From Rhizobium giardinii bv. giardinii H152 (GTDB lineage: Bacteria > Pseudomonadota > Alphaproteobacteria > Rhizobiales > Rhizobiaceae), in contig NZ_KB902579.1 in NCBI RefSeq assembly GCF_000379605.1, positions 243,411 to 307,410 on the forward strand: a stretch of DNA of 64,000 bases, written 5' to 3'. Shown one piece after another: positions 56,509 to 64,000 of the stretch. A program made the position numbers and the translations under genes. Positions within the stretch are counted from its first letter, which is position 1, and every line of letters starts with the position of its first letter. A model generated the notes under the pieces. The model saw nothing but the letters and a program-made list of their open reading frames with translations. It did no database searches and was not told where the DNA came from.

Positions 56509-57477
56509 ATGTTTACACGCAGACAGACATTATCGCTTTTCGGCACCGCCGCGCTCGCGGCGGCGCTGCCAGGAACCGGCCGTGCCGCGTCCGAACCGCT
56601 GAAGCAATTGCGGTTCGGCTGGCAGAAGAACGGCGTCCTGGCGCTGGCCAAGGGAACCGGCGCGCTGGAGAAACGTTTCGCTGATCGCGGCATTTCGATC
56701 ACCTGGGCGGAATTTTCCTCCGGCCCGCCGTTGCTCGAGGCGCTTGGCGCCGGTGCTGTCGATTTCGGCCCGACCGGCGATGTTCCGCCGCTGTTTGCGC
56801 AGGCGGCCGGCGGCAATCTGCGCTATGCCGGGACCTATAAAGGCTCCGCGGCAGGTTCGGCGATCCTGGTGCACGCCGATTCCCCGATACAGTCGATCGG
56901 TGACCTGAAGGGCAGGCGCGTGGCGTTCAAGCGCGGATCGAGCGCCCATAACTTCACCGTCAAGGCGCTGCGGACGGCGGGCCTCGGCATCACCGACATC
57001 GAGGCGGCCGACCTTTCGCCTTCCGATGCGGCGGCAGCCTTTGCCAGCAAACAGATCGATGCCTGGGCGATCTGGGATCCTTACTACGCCGTCGCCGAAA
57101 AGACCCCGCAGACGCGGGTGCTGACGACGGCCGAGGGGATCGCCGAGAACTGGAGCTATTTCCTCAGCAATGGCGATTTCACCGCCGCGCACGGCGATGT
57201 GCTGCTCGAGATCCTCGACGAACTGGCAAAGGTCGGGGCAGCCGCGCAAAACGATCTCGACGGCACCGTCGCGGCGCTGTCGGCGATCACCGGCGTGCCG
57301 GAGGACATCCAGCGCGTGGTATTGACGCGCAAGGGCTTCACCCTTGCTGCGGTCTCGACCGTCGGGCCGGAGGCGGCGGCCTATCAGCAGGCACTGGCCG
57401 ACGAGTTCTACGCATTGCAGATCATTCCGAAAAAGCTGACGGTCGGCGACATCATCTGGAACGGCCGGGCAAGCTGA
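56509..57477 (+). CDS. Orphan SsuA-like sulfonate-binding protein
   Basis: A 322-aa periplasmic binding protein with a Tat-like signal (MFTRRQTLSLFGTAALAAALPGTGRA). The SsuA-type segments LRFGWQKNGVLALAKG, WAEFSSGPPLLEALGAGAVDF, KRGSSAHNFTVKALRTAG and DAWAIWDPYYAVAE parallel those of SsuA at 25144-26097. No permease or ATPase gene is adjacent, so it may use the ssuCB membrane complex or a distant one. ATG 56509 starts the signal; GTG/ATG codons upstream are in the shared-promoter region. Confidence 0.88.
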   Translation: MFTRRQTLSLFGTAALAAALPGTGRAASEPLKQLRFGWQKNGVLALAKGTGALEKRFADRGISITWAEFSSGPPLLEALGAGAVDFGPTGDVPPLFAQAAGGNLRYAGTYKGSAAGSAILVHADSPIQSIGDLKGRRVAFKRGSSAHNFTVKALRTAGLGITDIEAADLSPSDAAAAFASKQIDAWAIWDPYYAVAEKTPQTRVLTTAEGIAENWSYFLSNGDFTAAHGDVLLEILDELAKVGAAAQNDLDGTVAALSAITGVPEDIQRVVLTRKGFTLAAVSTVGPEAAAYQQALADEFYALQIIPKKLTVGDIIWNGRAS

Positions 57478-57604
57478 GCGAGGAATGATGCACTCCTGCG
57501 GACGGAACAGCGAGGTATCCGTCCGCGGGTTGGCACCATGATCCGGTCGCGCTTCGGGGTGCCGGACAGCTGGGCCGGCGCGACGCCACGGCTCCAAAAG
57601 GCGC

Positions 57605-58420
57605 TTAGGCCCGCAGCTTCGCAATCACCAGATGGCCGGTGATCGGCTCGCCCTCTTCCATGCGCACGATGATGTCGGTGAGTTCGACGATGTCGAAGCC
57701 GATGGCGTCGAGGCGTTCGCGGACGTAGCTTTCGGCATGGGCGAAGCGCTGGTGCGGGCCGACCATGAAGGGGCGACCGGCGAAGGTTTCCGTGGGCAGG
57801 GTTTCGCTTGAGAAGATGAACAGGCCACCCGGGTTCATGTTCTCGGCGGCGCCGAAGAACAGGGCTTCGAGCGCGCCGAGATAGGGCAGCACGTCGGTCG
57901 CGGTGATCAGGTCGAAGGGCTCGTCGTCATTGTCCTCGAGGAAATCGACGACCTCGGCGACATAGAGCGTCTCGTAGAGGTCCTTCTCATGGGCGATCTC
58001 GACCATGTTTTCCGACAGGTCGATGCCGGTAATATCGTCTGCCATGTCGCGCAGTGCGCCGCCGGTCAGGCCGGTGCCGCAGCCGAGATCGAGCACCCGG
58101 GCAAACGGCCCGAGCTTCAGAGCCTGCAGCCGCTGGCGCACCATCATCGGCACGTGATAATCGAGCTGCTCGACGAGCACGTCCTCGAAGACATCGGCGT
58201 GCTGGTCGAAGAGGGTGGCTACATAGGCGTCCGGCGCCTTGTCGGGCGTTTCGCCACGACCCAGCGAAGCGATGCGGACGGCCGCGCCGCCGTGATCGTC
58301 CGGATCGATCGCCAGCACTTCCTCATAGGCTTTCACCGCCGCATCCACATTGCCGGATTTCTCCAGGGCGAGGGCGCGGTTATAGGCTTCGGCGAGGGCT
58401 TCTTCATCGATCTTCTGCAT
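57605..58420 (-). CDS. TPR-containing SAM-dependent methyltransferase
   Basis: A 271-aa protein: an N-terminal TPR-like helix pair (EAYNRALALEKSGNVDAAVKAYEEVLAIDP) and a class I methyltransferase domain with motif I LDLGCGTGLTGGAL, acidic motif GIDLSENMVEIA and motif ITATDVLPYLG. The C-terminus has HQRFAHAESYVRERLDAIGFD. Substrate unknown. It matches a group annotated as predicted TPR-repeat methyltransferases. Confidence 0.88.
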   Translation of the reverse strand: MQKIDEEALAEAYNRALALEKSGNVDAAVKAYEEVLAIDPDDHGGAAVRIASLGRGETPDKAPDAYVATLFDQHADVFEDVLVEQLDYHVPMMVRQRLQALKLGPFARVLDLGCGTGLTGGALRDMADDITGIDLSENMVEIAHEKDLYETLYVAEVVDFLEDNDDEPFDLITATDVLPYLGALEALFFGAAENMNPGGLFIFSSETLPTETFAGRPFMVGPHQRFAHAESYVRERLDAIGFDIVELTDIIVRMEEGEPITGHLVIAKLRA

Positions 58421-58561
58421 GGCGCGTCTTTACGGCTCCGTTGCGAATTTGGCAATGCGAAAACCCGCCTGCGCAGCCGTTTGCGGCTCGAAATGCGTTT
58501 ATCGCCGCGAAATTTCGGCGCATTATGGGCAAAACCAACAAAATCCTGGAGGAAATGACCC

Positions 58562-59287
58562 ATGGCTGCGGAATTCAGCCCGGTCGAGCTGCTGAAGGAC
58601 GGCAGCGACGCCAAAAGCCCGCCCCTGCCGACAACGTCGCCGGAAGTCCTGACCGCGCTCGTCCATTACTATCGCGGCGAGATCGGCCGAATGGCGGGCT
58701 GGCGAGACCGTATCGACCGGACGTCGAACTGGGCGATCACCGTGGTGGCCGCACTGCTTTCGGTTTCCCTGTCAGCGCCGACGTCCCATCATGGCGTGTT
58801 GCTGTTTGCGATGCTTCTCGTCTCGCTGCTTTTACTCATCGAAGCGCGGCGATACCGTTTCTTCGACGTCTATCGCGCGCGCGTTCGGCGGATGGAACGC
58901 GGCTATTTTGCCCAGATTCTCTGTCCGCAGGCGCCCTTCAAGGTGAACTGGGCGGCGCCGATCGCCGACAGCCTGCGGCGGCCGGCCTTCCTGATGACCT
59001 ATCGTGCGGCAGTCTGTCGACGGTTGCGGCGCAATTATTGCTGGATGTACCTGATTCTGCTCCTGGCCTGGGCCTTGAAGATCTCGTCGTCGGTTCTTCA
59101 GCCCGACGGCAGCGAGGCGCGGCATGTGGGCTCCCTCACCGACCTCGCCGCCAATGCGGCGCTCGGCCCCGTTTCCGGCTGGCTGGTGCTCGGCATGGTC
59201 GCCCTGTTCTACGCTGCCATGGCCTATGCGGCGCTTGCCAAGGAGCCCGGCGAGGGCGAACTGGCGCATGGCGAGGTTCATGTCTGA
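58562..59287 (+). CDS. DUF2270 membrane protein
   Basis: A 241-aa protein with about four hydrophobic segments in the DUF2270 pattern: ALVHYYRGEIGRMAGWRDRIDRTSNWAI, then paired membrane helices, LLLIEARRYRFFDVYRARVRRMERGYF, and two C-terminal helices. GGAGGA lies 11 bases before the ATG. Function is unknown. It stands alone. Confidence 0.85.
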   Translation: MAAEFSPVELLKDGSDAKSPPLPTTSPEVLTALVHYYRGEIGRMAGWRDRIDRTSNWAITVVAALLSVSLSAPTSHHGVLLFAMLLVSLLLLIEARRYRFFDVYRARVRRMERGYFAQILCPQAPFKVNWAAPIADSLRRPAFLMTYRAAVCRRLRRNYCWMYLILLLAWALKISSSVLQPDGSEARHVGSLTDLAANAALGPVSGWLVLGMVALFYAAMAYAALAKEPGEGELAHGEVHV

Positions 59288-59389
59288 TCCGATGAAGCAT
59301 GCGGGCTGATGGCATGTGCAGGATTTCTTGATTGCGATCCCGGACCGCTGCTGATTTTATCGCGCCTTCAGTGACATAAGGAGACGGCG

Positions 59390-60094
59390 ATGACGGGTCA
59401 GAAGGTAGCAATCATCACGGCGGGCGGGTCCGGCATGGGGGCGGTGTCGGCGCGCCGGCTGGCAGCGGAAGGGTATCGCGTCGCGATTCTTTCCTCCTCC
59501 GGCAAGGGCGAGGCGCTGGCAAGCGAACTCGGCGGCATCGGTGTCACGGGGTCCAACCAGTCGAACGACGATCTGAAGCGGCTGGTGGATACCGCCTATG
59601 CCAAATGGGGCAGGGTGGACGCGCTGATCAATTCGGCCGGCCATGGCCCGCGCGCGCCGGTGCTGGAACTGACGGACGAGGACTGGCACAAGGGCATGGA
59701 GGTCTATTTCCTCAACGTCGTGCGCCCAACGCGGCTGGTGACGCCGATCATGCTGGAACAGAAATCCGGCAGCATCGTCAACATCTCGACCTATGCGACC
59801 TTCGAGCCGGACCCGCTGTTTCCGACCTCCGGCGTCTTCCGATCAGGGCTTGCCGCCTTCACCAAGCTTTTCGCCGACAAATATGCAGCCGACAATATCC
59901 GCATGAACAACGTCCTGCCGGGCTTCATCGACAGCCTGCCGGAAACTGAGGAACGGCGCCAGCGCATTCCGATGGGGCGCTACGGCACATCGGAGGAGGT
60001 GGCCGAGCTGGTGGCGCTTCTGGCGACCGATCGCGGCGGCTACATCACCGGCCAGAACATCCGCATCGATGGCGGCATCACCCGGTCGGTATAG
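59390..60094 (+). CDS. SDR-family oxidoreductase with degenerate active site
   Basis: A 234-aa short-chain dehydrogenase-like protein: cofactor loop TAGGSGMGAVSARRL, INSAGHGPRAPV (NxxG-type) and the Ser of SIVNISTYATF. At the usual YxxxK position the sequence reads S-G-V-F-R (PTSGVFRSGLAAFTK), so the catalytic Tyr and Lys are both replaced. The C-terminal VLPGFIDSLPETEERRQRIPMGR and GQNIRIDGGITRSV are normal. Either it is a non-reductase SDR or it belongs to a subfamily with a shifted catalytic residue. AGGAG lies 8 bases before the ATG. Confidence 0.85.
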   Translation: MTGQKVAIITAGGSGMGAVSARRLAAEGYRVAILSSSGKGEALASELGGIGVTGSNQSNDDLKRLVDTAYAKWGRVDALINSAGHGPRAPVLELTDEDWHKGMEVYFLNVVRPTRLVTPIMLEQKSGSIVNISTYATFEPDPLFPTSGVFRSGLAAFTKLFADKYAADNIRMNNVLPGFIDSLPETEERRQRIPMGRYGTSEEVAELVALLATDRGGYITGQNIRIDGGITRSV

Positions 60095-60118
60095 ATACTT
60101 CAAGCTCGGGGCGAGGCG

Positions 60119-60385
60119 TCAGTTAATGATGAACTCGCCCTTGAGCGCCCGCCAGTCCGAGGCCGAGATCAGCTTGCGGTGCACGTAGCGGACCGAATGC
60201 AAGGGGCCTTCCAGCGTTTCTTGCCAGAATTTCAGGAAGCTTTTCATTTCCGGAAAATCGGGCGCGATATCGTAGTGCTGCCAGATATAGGTTTGCAGGA
60301 AACTCGGATGATCAGGCATGCGATAAAGGATCTGGGCCGTCGTCAGGCCGTACCCCTTGAGCTGCAGTTCCAGTTCATGTGTCAT
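60119..60385 (-). CDS. usg: Usg family protein
   Basis: An 88-aa protein of the Usg family common in alphaproteobacteria (LQLKGYGLTTAQILYRMPDHP, LQTYIWQHYDIAPDFPEM, LEGPLHSVRYVHRKLI). It is named from a gene upstream of a tryptophan biosynthetic segment in other bacteria, but it has no established activity. It follows the hisM-like gene on the same strand, 155 bp away. Confidence 0.85.
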   Translation of the reverse strand: MTHELELQLKGYGLTTAQILYRMPDHPSFLQTYIWQHYDIAPDFPEMKSFLKFWQETLEGPLHSVRYVHRKLISASDWRALKGEFIIN

Positions 60386-60540
60386 TTTTGGACCTCATCC
60401 TGGTCAATGATGGTCCCTGCAATTGAAGCACCGATTTGGTTAACGGGGAATTAACAAAATCGTCGCACCCTATAAATAAATGTGGAAAATCAGTATGTTG
60501 GCAGCCGGCCAAGGCGAGTGCTGCCAAACGATTCCGACAA

Positions 60541-61371
60541 TCAGCGTTTCAGATGACGGGTGATGCGGTCTTCCAGCCAGGCCCAGAGATTGCGCAGGAT
60601 CTCCACCATGATCAGATAGAGGATCGCCGCCCAGACGTACATCTGGTAGTCGAAGGTCCGGGAGAAGGCGCGGCGGGTTTCGCCCATCAGGTCGAAGACC
60701 GTGACGATCGCGACGATGGCCGAACCCTTGATCATCAGGATGATCTCGTTGCCATAGGGTCGCAGAGCGACGATCAGCGCCTGCGGCAGGATCACCTTGA
60801 AGAAGGAGATGCGCGGTGGCAGCCCGAGCGCTGCGGCCGCTTCCGTCTGGCCGCGCGGCACGCTCTGGATCGCTCCGCGCAGGATCTCCGCCTGATAGGC
60901 GGCGGTATTGAGCGTGAAGGTGAGCAGCGCGCAGTTCCAGGCGTCGCGGAAGAACCACCACAGCCCGATCGCTTCCATCTGCGGCCGGAAGCTGCCGAGA
61001 CCGTAATAGACGAGGAACAACTGGGCGATCAGCGGCGTGCCGCGGAAGAAATAGACATAGGCGTAGGCGGCCCATCCGAGGATCTTGTTCTTCGACATGC
61101 GCGCGAAGGCGATCGGCAGGGACAGAAGCGCGCCGAGCGTGATGGAGGCGCCGACGAGCCCCAGGGTGACGCCGAGGCCGGAGATGAAACTCGGGCCGTA
61201 TTTGGCGAATTTTTCCGGGTCCCAGCCGTCGACCATCAGCAGGAAAAGCCCGACGCTTGCAGCGAGCCAGACGCCCAGCGCGATATTGCCGAGCAAACGC
61301 TGCGCCGTGAACGGACGGGCGATGCCCGGTGGTGCCGGTTGTGGCGGGATCATGGTTTCCGCGTGGCTCAT
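60541..61371 (-). CDS. Polar amino-acid ABC permease (HisM/OccM-like)
   Basis: A 276-aa permease of the His/Glu/Gln/Arg/opine class with about six membrane segments. It shows the HisM-type segment LGLVGASITLGALLSLPIAFARMS and the EAA loop GQTEAAAALGLPPRISFFKVILPQALI. GGAGG precedes ATG 61371, which overlaps the hisQ-like gene by four bases. No ATPase gene follows; the usual HisP partner is absent from this window and must come from elsewhere. Confidence 0.88.
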   Translation of the reverse strand: MSHAETMIPPQPAPPGIARPFTAQRLLGNIALGVWLAASVGLFLLMVDGWDPEKFAKYGPSFISGLGVTLGLVGASITLGALLSLPIAFARMSKNKILGWAAYAYVYFFRGTPLIAQLFLVYYGLGSFRPQMEAIGLWWFFRDAWNCALLTFTLNTAAYQAEILRGAIQSVPRGQTEAAAALGLPPRISFFKVILPQALIVALRPYGNEIILMIKGSAIVAIVTVFDLMGETRRAFSRTFDYQMYVWAAILYLIMVEILRNLWAWLEDRITRHLKR

Positions 61372-62171
61372 CGGCCGGCCTCCGAACGTTTGGTCCAGCG
61401 TTCCAGCGCCGAAAAGACGATAGACGACAGCATTGCCAGGATGAGGAACAGCAGGCAGGCGACGGCGAAGAACTCGAAGGCCTGCTTGCTGACACGGGCG
61501 GCGACACCCGTCTGGCGCAGGATATCCGGCAGGCCGATCACCGAAACCAAGGCGGTATCCTTGAGCAGCGCCATCCACAGATTGCCAAGGCCGGGCAGGG
61601 CGATGCGCACCAGCTGCGGCAGGATGATCAGCCGCATGGTCTTGCCGCGGTGCAAGCCGAGCGCGTCGCCGGCTTCGTACTGGCCGCGGGGAATGGCCTT
61701 GAATGCCGACAGGAGCACTTCCGAGCAGTAGGCGGAGAACACTACACCAAGCGCGATCATGCCTGCCACGAAGGCGTTGATCTCCACCGGCCCCTCGTAA
61801 CCGAGCGAGGCCAGGAATTGCTGCACGAGGATTTGCAGGCCGTAATAGACGATGAACAGGGTCAACAGTTCCGGCAGGCCACGGAAGATGGTGGTGTAGA
61901 TGTTGGAGGCCAGCCGCAACGATCTTTCCTCGGACTGTTTGGCCAGCGCGATGAAGAAGCCGAGCACCAGCCCGACCGGCAGCGTCGCGATTGCCAGCGT
62001 CGCGGTGATCATGAAGCCGTAGGAGATCTCGTCGCCCCAGCCGGCATTGTCGCAGGCGAGCAGCGTGCCGGAGCCGAACAATCGGAAAATTCCGATGGGA
62101 CCGCATAACGGGTCGATCACCGAGGCGAGCCATGCCACGGCCGACGATAGGGCGGCAAACAATCCGCTCAT
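61368..62171 (-). CDS. Polar amino-acid ABC permease (HisQ/OccQ-like)
   Basis: A 267-aa permease paired with the hisM-like gene. Landmarks: ISYGFMITATLAIATLPVGLVLGFFIALAKQS, FRGLPELLTLFIVYYG, and the EAA loop GQYEAGDALGLHRGKTMRLIILPQLVR. It lies 153 bp after the substrate-binding gene, with a hairpin between. Confidence 0.88.
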   Translation of the reverse strand: MSGLFAALSSAVAWLASVIDPLCGPIGIFRLFGSGTLLACDNAGWGDEISYGFMITATLAIATLPVGLVLGFFIALAKQSEERSLRLASNIYTTIFRGLPELLTLFIVYYGLQILVQQFLASLGYEGPVEINAFVAGMIALGVVFSAYCSEVLLSAFKAIPRGQYEAGDALGLHRGKTMRLIILPQLVRIALPGLGNLWMALLKDTALVSVIGLPDILRQTGVAARVSKQAFEFFAVACLLFLILAMLSSIVFSALERWTKRSEAGR

Positions 62172-62237
62172 GCCAGAACATTCCCCTTTGAAGCGTTTTT
62201 TGATGAGCTTCTTTTTATATAGTTCTTGTCAGACAAA

Positions 62238-62265
62238 AACGGCGGAAGGGCAAGCTTCCGCCGTT
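62238..62265 (-). terminator. Hairpin between binding-protein and permease genes
   Basis: Perfect 11-base arms (62238-62248 and 62255-62265, AACGGCGGAAG with CTTCCGCCGTT), six-base loop, followed on the minus strand by TTTTGTCTG. It probably acts as a partial terminator or mRNA 3' stabiliser that keeps the binding protein in excess of the permeases. Confidence 0.75.
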
Positions 62266-62324
62266 GCATTTTTGTCATGGCTCGATGCTTTTCCCGAATG
62301 TGGGGTGCACGGCCACGCTCCGGT

Positions 62325-63107
62325 TCAGCTGCCGTAAACGTCGAAGGGGAAATACTTGTCGTTGATTTCCTTGTACTTGCCGTTCTTGCGGATCGCGTCG
62401 ATCGCGGCGTTGAATTTTTCACGTAGCGCATCGTCGCCCTTGCGGACAGCAATGCCGGCGCCTTCGCCGTTGATGACCGGGTCGATCGGCAGCGCGCCAA
62501 GCAGCTTGCAGCAGGCACCGTCTGCCGTCTTCAGCCATTCGGAGAGAACGACGATATCGTCGACAACCCCGTCGATACGGCCATTGGCGATGTCGAGCTT
62601 GTATTCTTCCGAAGTTGGATAGAGCTTGAGTTCCGACTTCTTCATATGCGCTTCGGCGTAGTTGGAGTGAGTCGTCGCAGACTGTGCGCCGAGCGTCTTG
62701 CCGGCAAGCGCGTCTTCCGTTGCTTCGGTGATCGGCGAATCCTTCGGCACGACGATAGCCGGCGGCGTGTTGTAATACTTGTTGGTGAAGTCGACCTTTT
62801 CCTTGCGCTCGGCGGTGATCGACATCGAGGCGATGATTGCGTCGAACTTCTTCGAGATCAGCGCGGGGATGATACCGTCCCAGTCCTGCGTGACGAAGGT
62901 GCATTCGGCCTTCATCTCTTCGCAGAGCGCCTTGGCGATGTCGATGTCGAAACCGGTCAGGGAACCGTCCGACTCCAGGTTGTTGAACGGCGGGTAGGCG
63001 CCCTCCGTGCCGATTACGATCTTTTCGCCTGCAGCCATCGCGGTGCTGGCCATCAGCGCGATGACGGCTGCCGAAGCGGCCATGGCGAGACGTTTTGAAA
63101 TACGCAT
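62325..63107 (-). CDS. Polar amino-acid ABC substrate-binding protein (HisJ/OccT-like)
   Basis: A 260-aa periplasmic protein with a signal peptide (MRISKRLAMAASAAVIALMAS...MAAG). The family-3 binding fold is clear: IGTEGAYPPFNNLESDGSLTGFDIDIAKAL, QDWDGIIPALISKKFDAIIASMSIT, and LGAQSATTHSNYAEAHM. The substrates of this class are lysine, arginine, ornithine, histidine or opines. It heads the operon with the two permease genes. Confidence 0.9.
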   Translation of the reverse strand: MRISKRLAMAASAAVIALMASTAMAAGEKIVIGTEGAYPPFNNLESDGSLTGFDIDIAKALCEEMKAECTFVTQDWDGIIPALISKKFDAIIASMSITAERKEKVDFTNKYYNTPPAIVVPKDSPITEATEDALAGKTLGAQSATTHSNYAEAHMKKSELKLYPTSEEYKLDIANGRIDGVVDDIVVLSEWLKTADGACCKLLGALPIDPVINGEGAGIAVRKGDDALREKFNAAIDAIRKNGKYKEINDKYFPFDVYGS

Positions 63108-63494
63108 ATTGGTCCTCTCTGTTGGCTGGCGGCCGTTTTTTTCTTGTTCGCGGCCGCCGATATGCCGGCCATCGTTGCGGCCGGGGTGCGCGGATATTCG
63201 TACGCTTTAAGCGAAAAAATCAACAGGAAAGCAGTGGTGACCTCATGAAAACTCTGAACATTGTCGGGTCGAAGCGGCTTGTTGACGATTGCCGGCCCAT
63301 GCCTGCGGAAGATGAACGGCGCATTCATGCTGAGTTAATGCACATTTCGCTAATCCTCATGGGCTGATTTGGCCGGTGTGCCTTTTTTTGACCGCCTTTG
63401 GACGGCTTGGGTCTGCCGAAACGGTGAAGAAAGAAGAAGGCCGGGACGTCCTACCGGTTGAAAACGACAACGGGACCTCTGAAGGAGGAAATAC
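63108..63494. other. Upstream region of the binding-protein operon and right-edge gene
   Basis: 387 bp between divergent genes. It holds AT-rich tracts near 63136-63145 and 63211-63230 that could be promoters. A possible 40-aa frame lies at 63245-63367 and is listed separately. AAGGAGG before 63495 is the ribosome site of the last gene. No operator was recognised. Confidence 0.4.
63245..63367 (+). CDS. Possible 40-aa protein
   Basis: A short frame from ATG 63245, reading MKTLNIVGSKRLVDDC and then an acidic/basic helix to LMHISLILMG. The composition is protein-like, with no clear ribosome-binding site beyond AGTGGTG. It may be a small rhizobial protein or chance. Not recognised. Confidence 0.3.
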   Translation: MKTLNIVGSKRLVDDCRPMPAEDERRIHAELMHISLILMG

Positions 63495-64000
63495 ATGACC
63501 ATCCGATCCAAACTTTTTGCGACCGTCGCGTTTCCGATGCTGTCGATGTCGATCGCCATCCAGCCGGCTCTGGCCGACAGCCTGATGAAGCCGTTCGAGG
63601 TCGCGCAGGAAGACGGCATCGCCCAGGAAGGCGGCGAGCAGGTACCGGAAGAGCTGCTGCGCAAGAAGCGCAAGCAGCGTGCGGAGCAGCAGGAGCAGCA
63701 GGAGCAGCAGAGCGAGGAGGCCCAGCCGTCGCAGGAAGAGCAGCCGAGCCGCGCCGAACGCCGCAAGAAGCGACAGGAGGCAGAGCAGCAGCAGGAACAG
63801 CAGCCCTCTGCCGATGACGAGGCTGCCCGCCAGGCGGCCGAAGAAAAGCAGCGCATTCGCGCCGAGCGCAAGAAGCGCCAGCAGGCCGAACAGGAGCAGC
63901 AGGAAGAGGCCCAGCCTTCCGCCGACGACGAGGCCGCAAAGGCTGCCGAGGAACGGGCAAAGATCCGCGCCGAGCGCAAGAAGCGCCAGCAGGCCGAACA
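63495..64000 (+). CDS. Exported Gln/Lys/Arg-rich repeat protein, truncated by window end
   Basis: At least 168 aa, open at the right edge. It has a signal peptide (MTIRSKLFATVAFPMLSMSIAIQPALA), then a highly charged low-complexity region with repeats of about 36 residues (RAERKKRQQAEQ...QPSADDEAA), two to three units in the visible part. GGAGG precedes ATG 63495. The same Q/E/K-rich region occurs N-terminal to an OmpA-like domain in rhizobial outer-membrane proteins as I recall, so such a domain may lie beyond 64000. That is inference. Confidence 0.6.
   Translation, partial: MTIRSKLFATVAFPMLSMSIAIQPALADSLMKPFEVAQEDGIAQEGGEQVPEELLRKKRKQRAEQQEQQEQQSEEAQPSQEEQPSRAERRKKRQEAEQQQEQQPSADDEAARQAAEEKQRIRAERKKRQQAEQEQQEEAQPSADDEAAKAAEERAKIRAERKKRQQAE

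Overview
The window is GC-rich, densely coded chromosomal DNA from an alphaproteobacterium, most likely a member of the Rhizobiaceae (Rhizobium/Agrobacterium/Shinella-like). The evidence is the gene content (DUF982, DUF2092, DUF1289 next to an aspartic protease and cobS/cobT, Usg, a BigR/Blh sulfur operon, Zur-znuABC), a small RNA with CCTCCTCCC loops, and several palindromic repeats of rhizobial type. No rRNA, tRNA, IS element or CRISPR array was recognised. The identification rests on recall of family features; no search was run.

Layout. 1-7.5 kb: zinc uptake (znuA divergent from znuC-znuB-zur, with two Zur-like palindromes between them), a copper-type P-ATPase, a gamma carbonic anhydrase and an FAH-family hydrolase. 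7.5-11.2 kb: a small stress-type membrane protein, a three-hairpin anti-Shine-Dalgarno sRNA, a DUF982 protein, and then the most unusual locus: a gene with four roughly 24-residue repeats ending in Asp-Arg-Gly, directly followed by overlapping ycaO and tfuA genes. This is a candidate minimal ribosomal-peptide (RiPP) cluster with a multi-core precursor. 11.2-20 kb: dusA, a cold-shock gene, a J-domain protein, a low-GC insert carrying a pentapeptide-repeat/DUF900 hydrolase whose C-terminus reads antisense into uvrB, and a long uvrB with palindromic repeats inside its coding sequence.

20-30 kb: a DUF486 protein, a DUF1800-DUF1501 pair, the ssuACB sulfonate importer, a thioesterase coupled to a frameshifted membrane gene, and a chemoreceptor. 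30-36.6 kb: exported and envelope proteins (DUF2092 with a tiny partner, a DUF900 lipoprotein, a three-domain Kazal lipoprotein, an extensin-like protein) and small genes of unknown function. 36.7-39.6 kb: a BigR-controlled persulfide/sulfur operon behind a 30-bp palindrome. 39.7-49.7 kb: an ABC-2 exporter, an aspartic protease with DUF1289, cobS and divergent cobT, dgkA and an fbpABC-type iron importer.

49.8-64 kb: a sensor kinase, nuclease, glycosylase and DNA alkylation repair genes, an Lrp-type regulator, metabolic enzymes, a second orphan SsuA-like protein sharing an upstream motif with ssuA, a polar amino-acid importer (hisJQM-like, no ATPase gene seen), and at the right edge the start of a repetitive Gln/Lys/Arg-rich exported protein cut by the window end.
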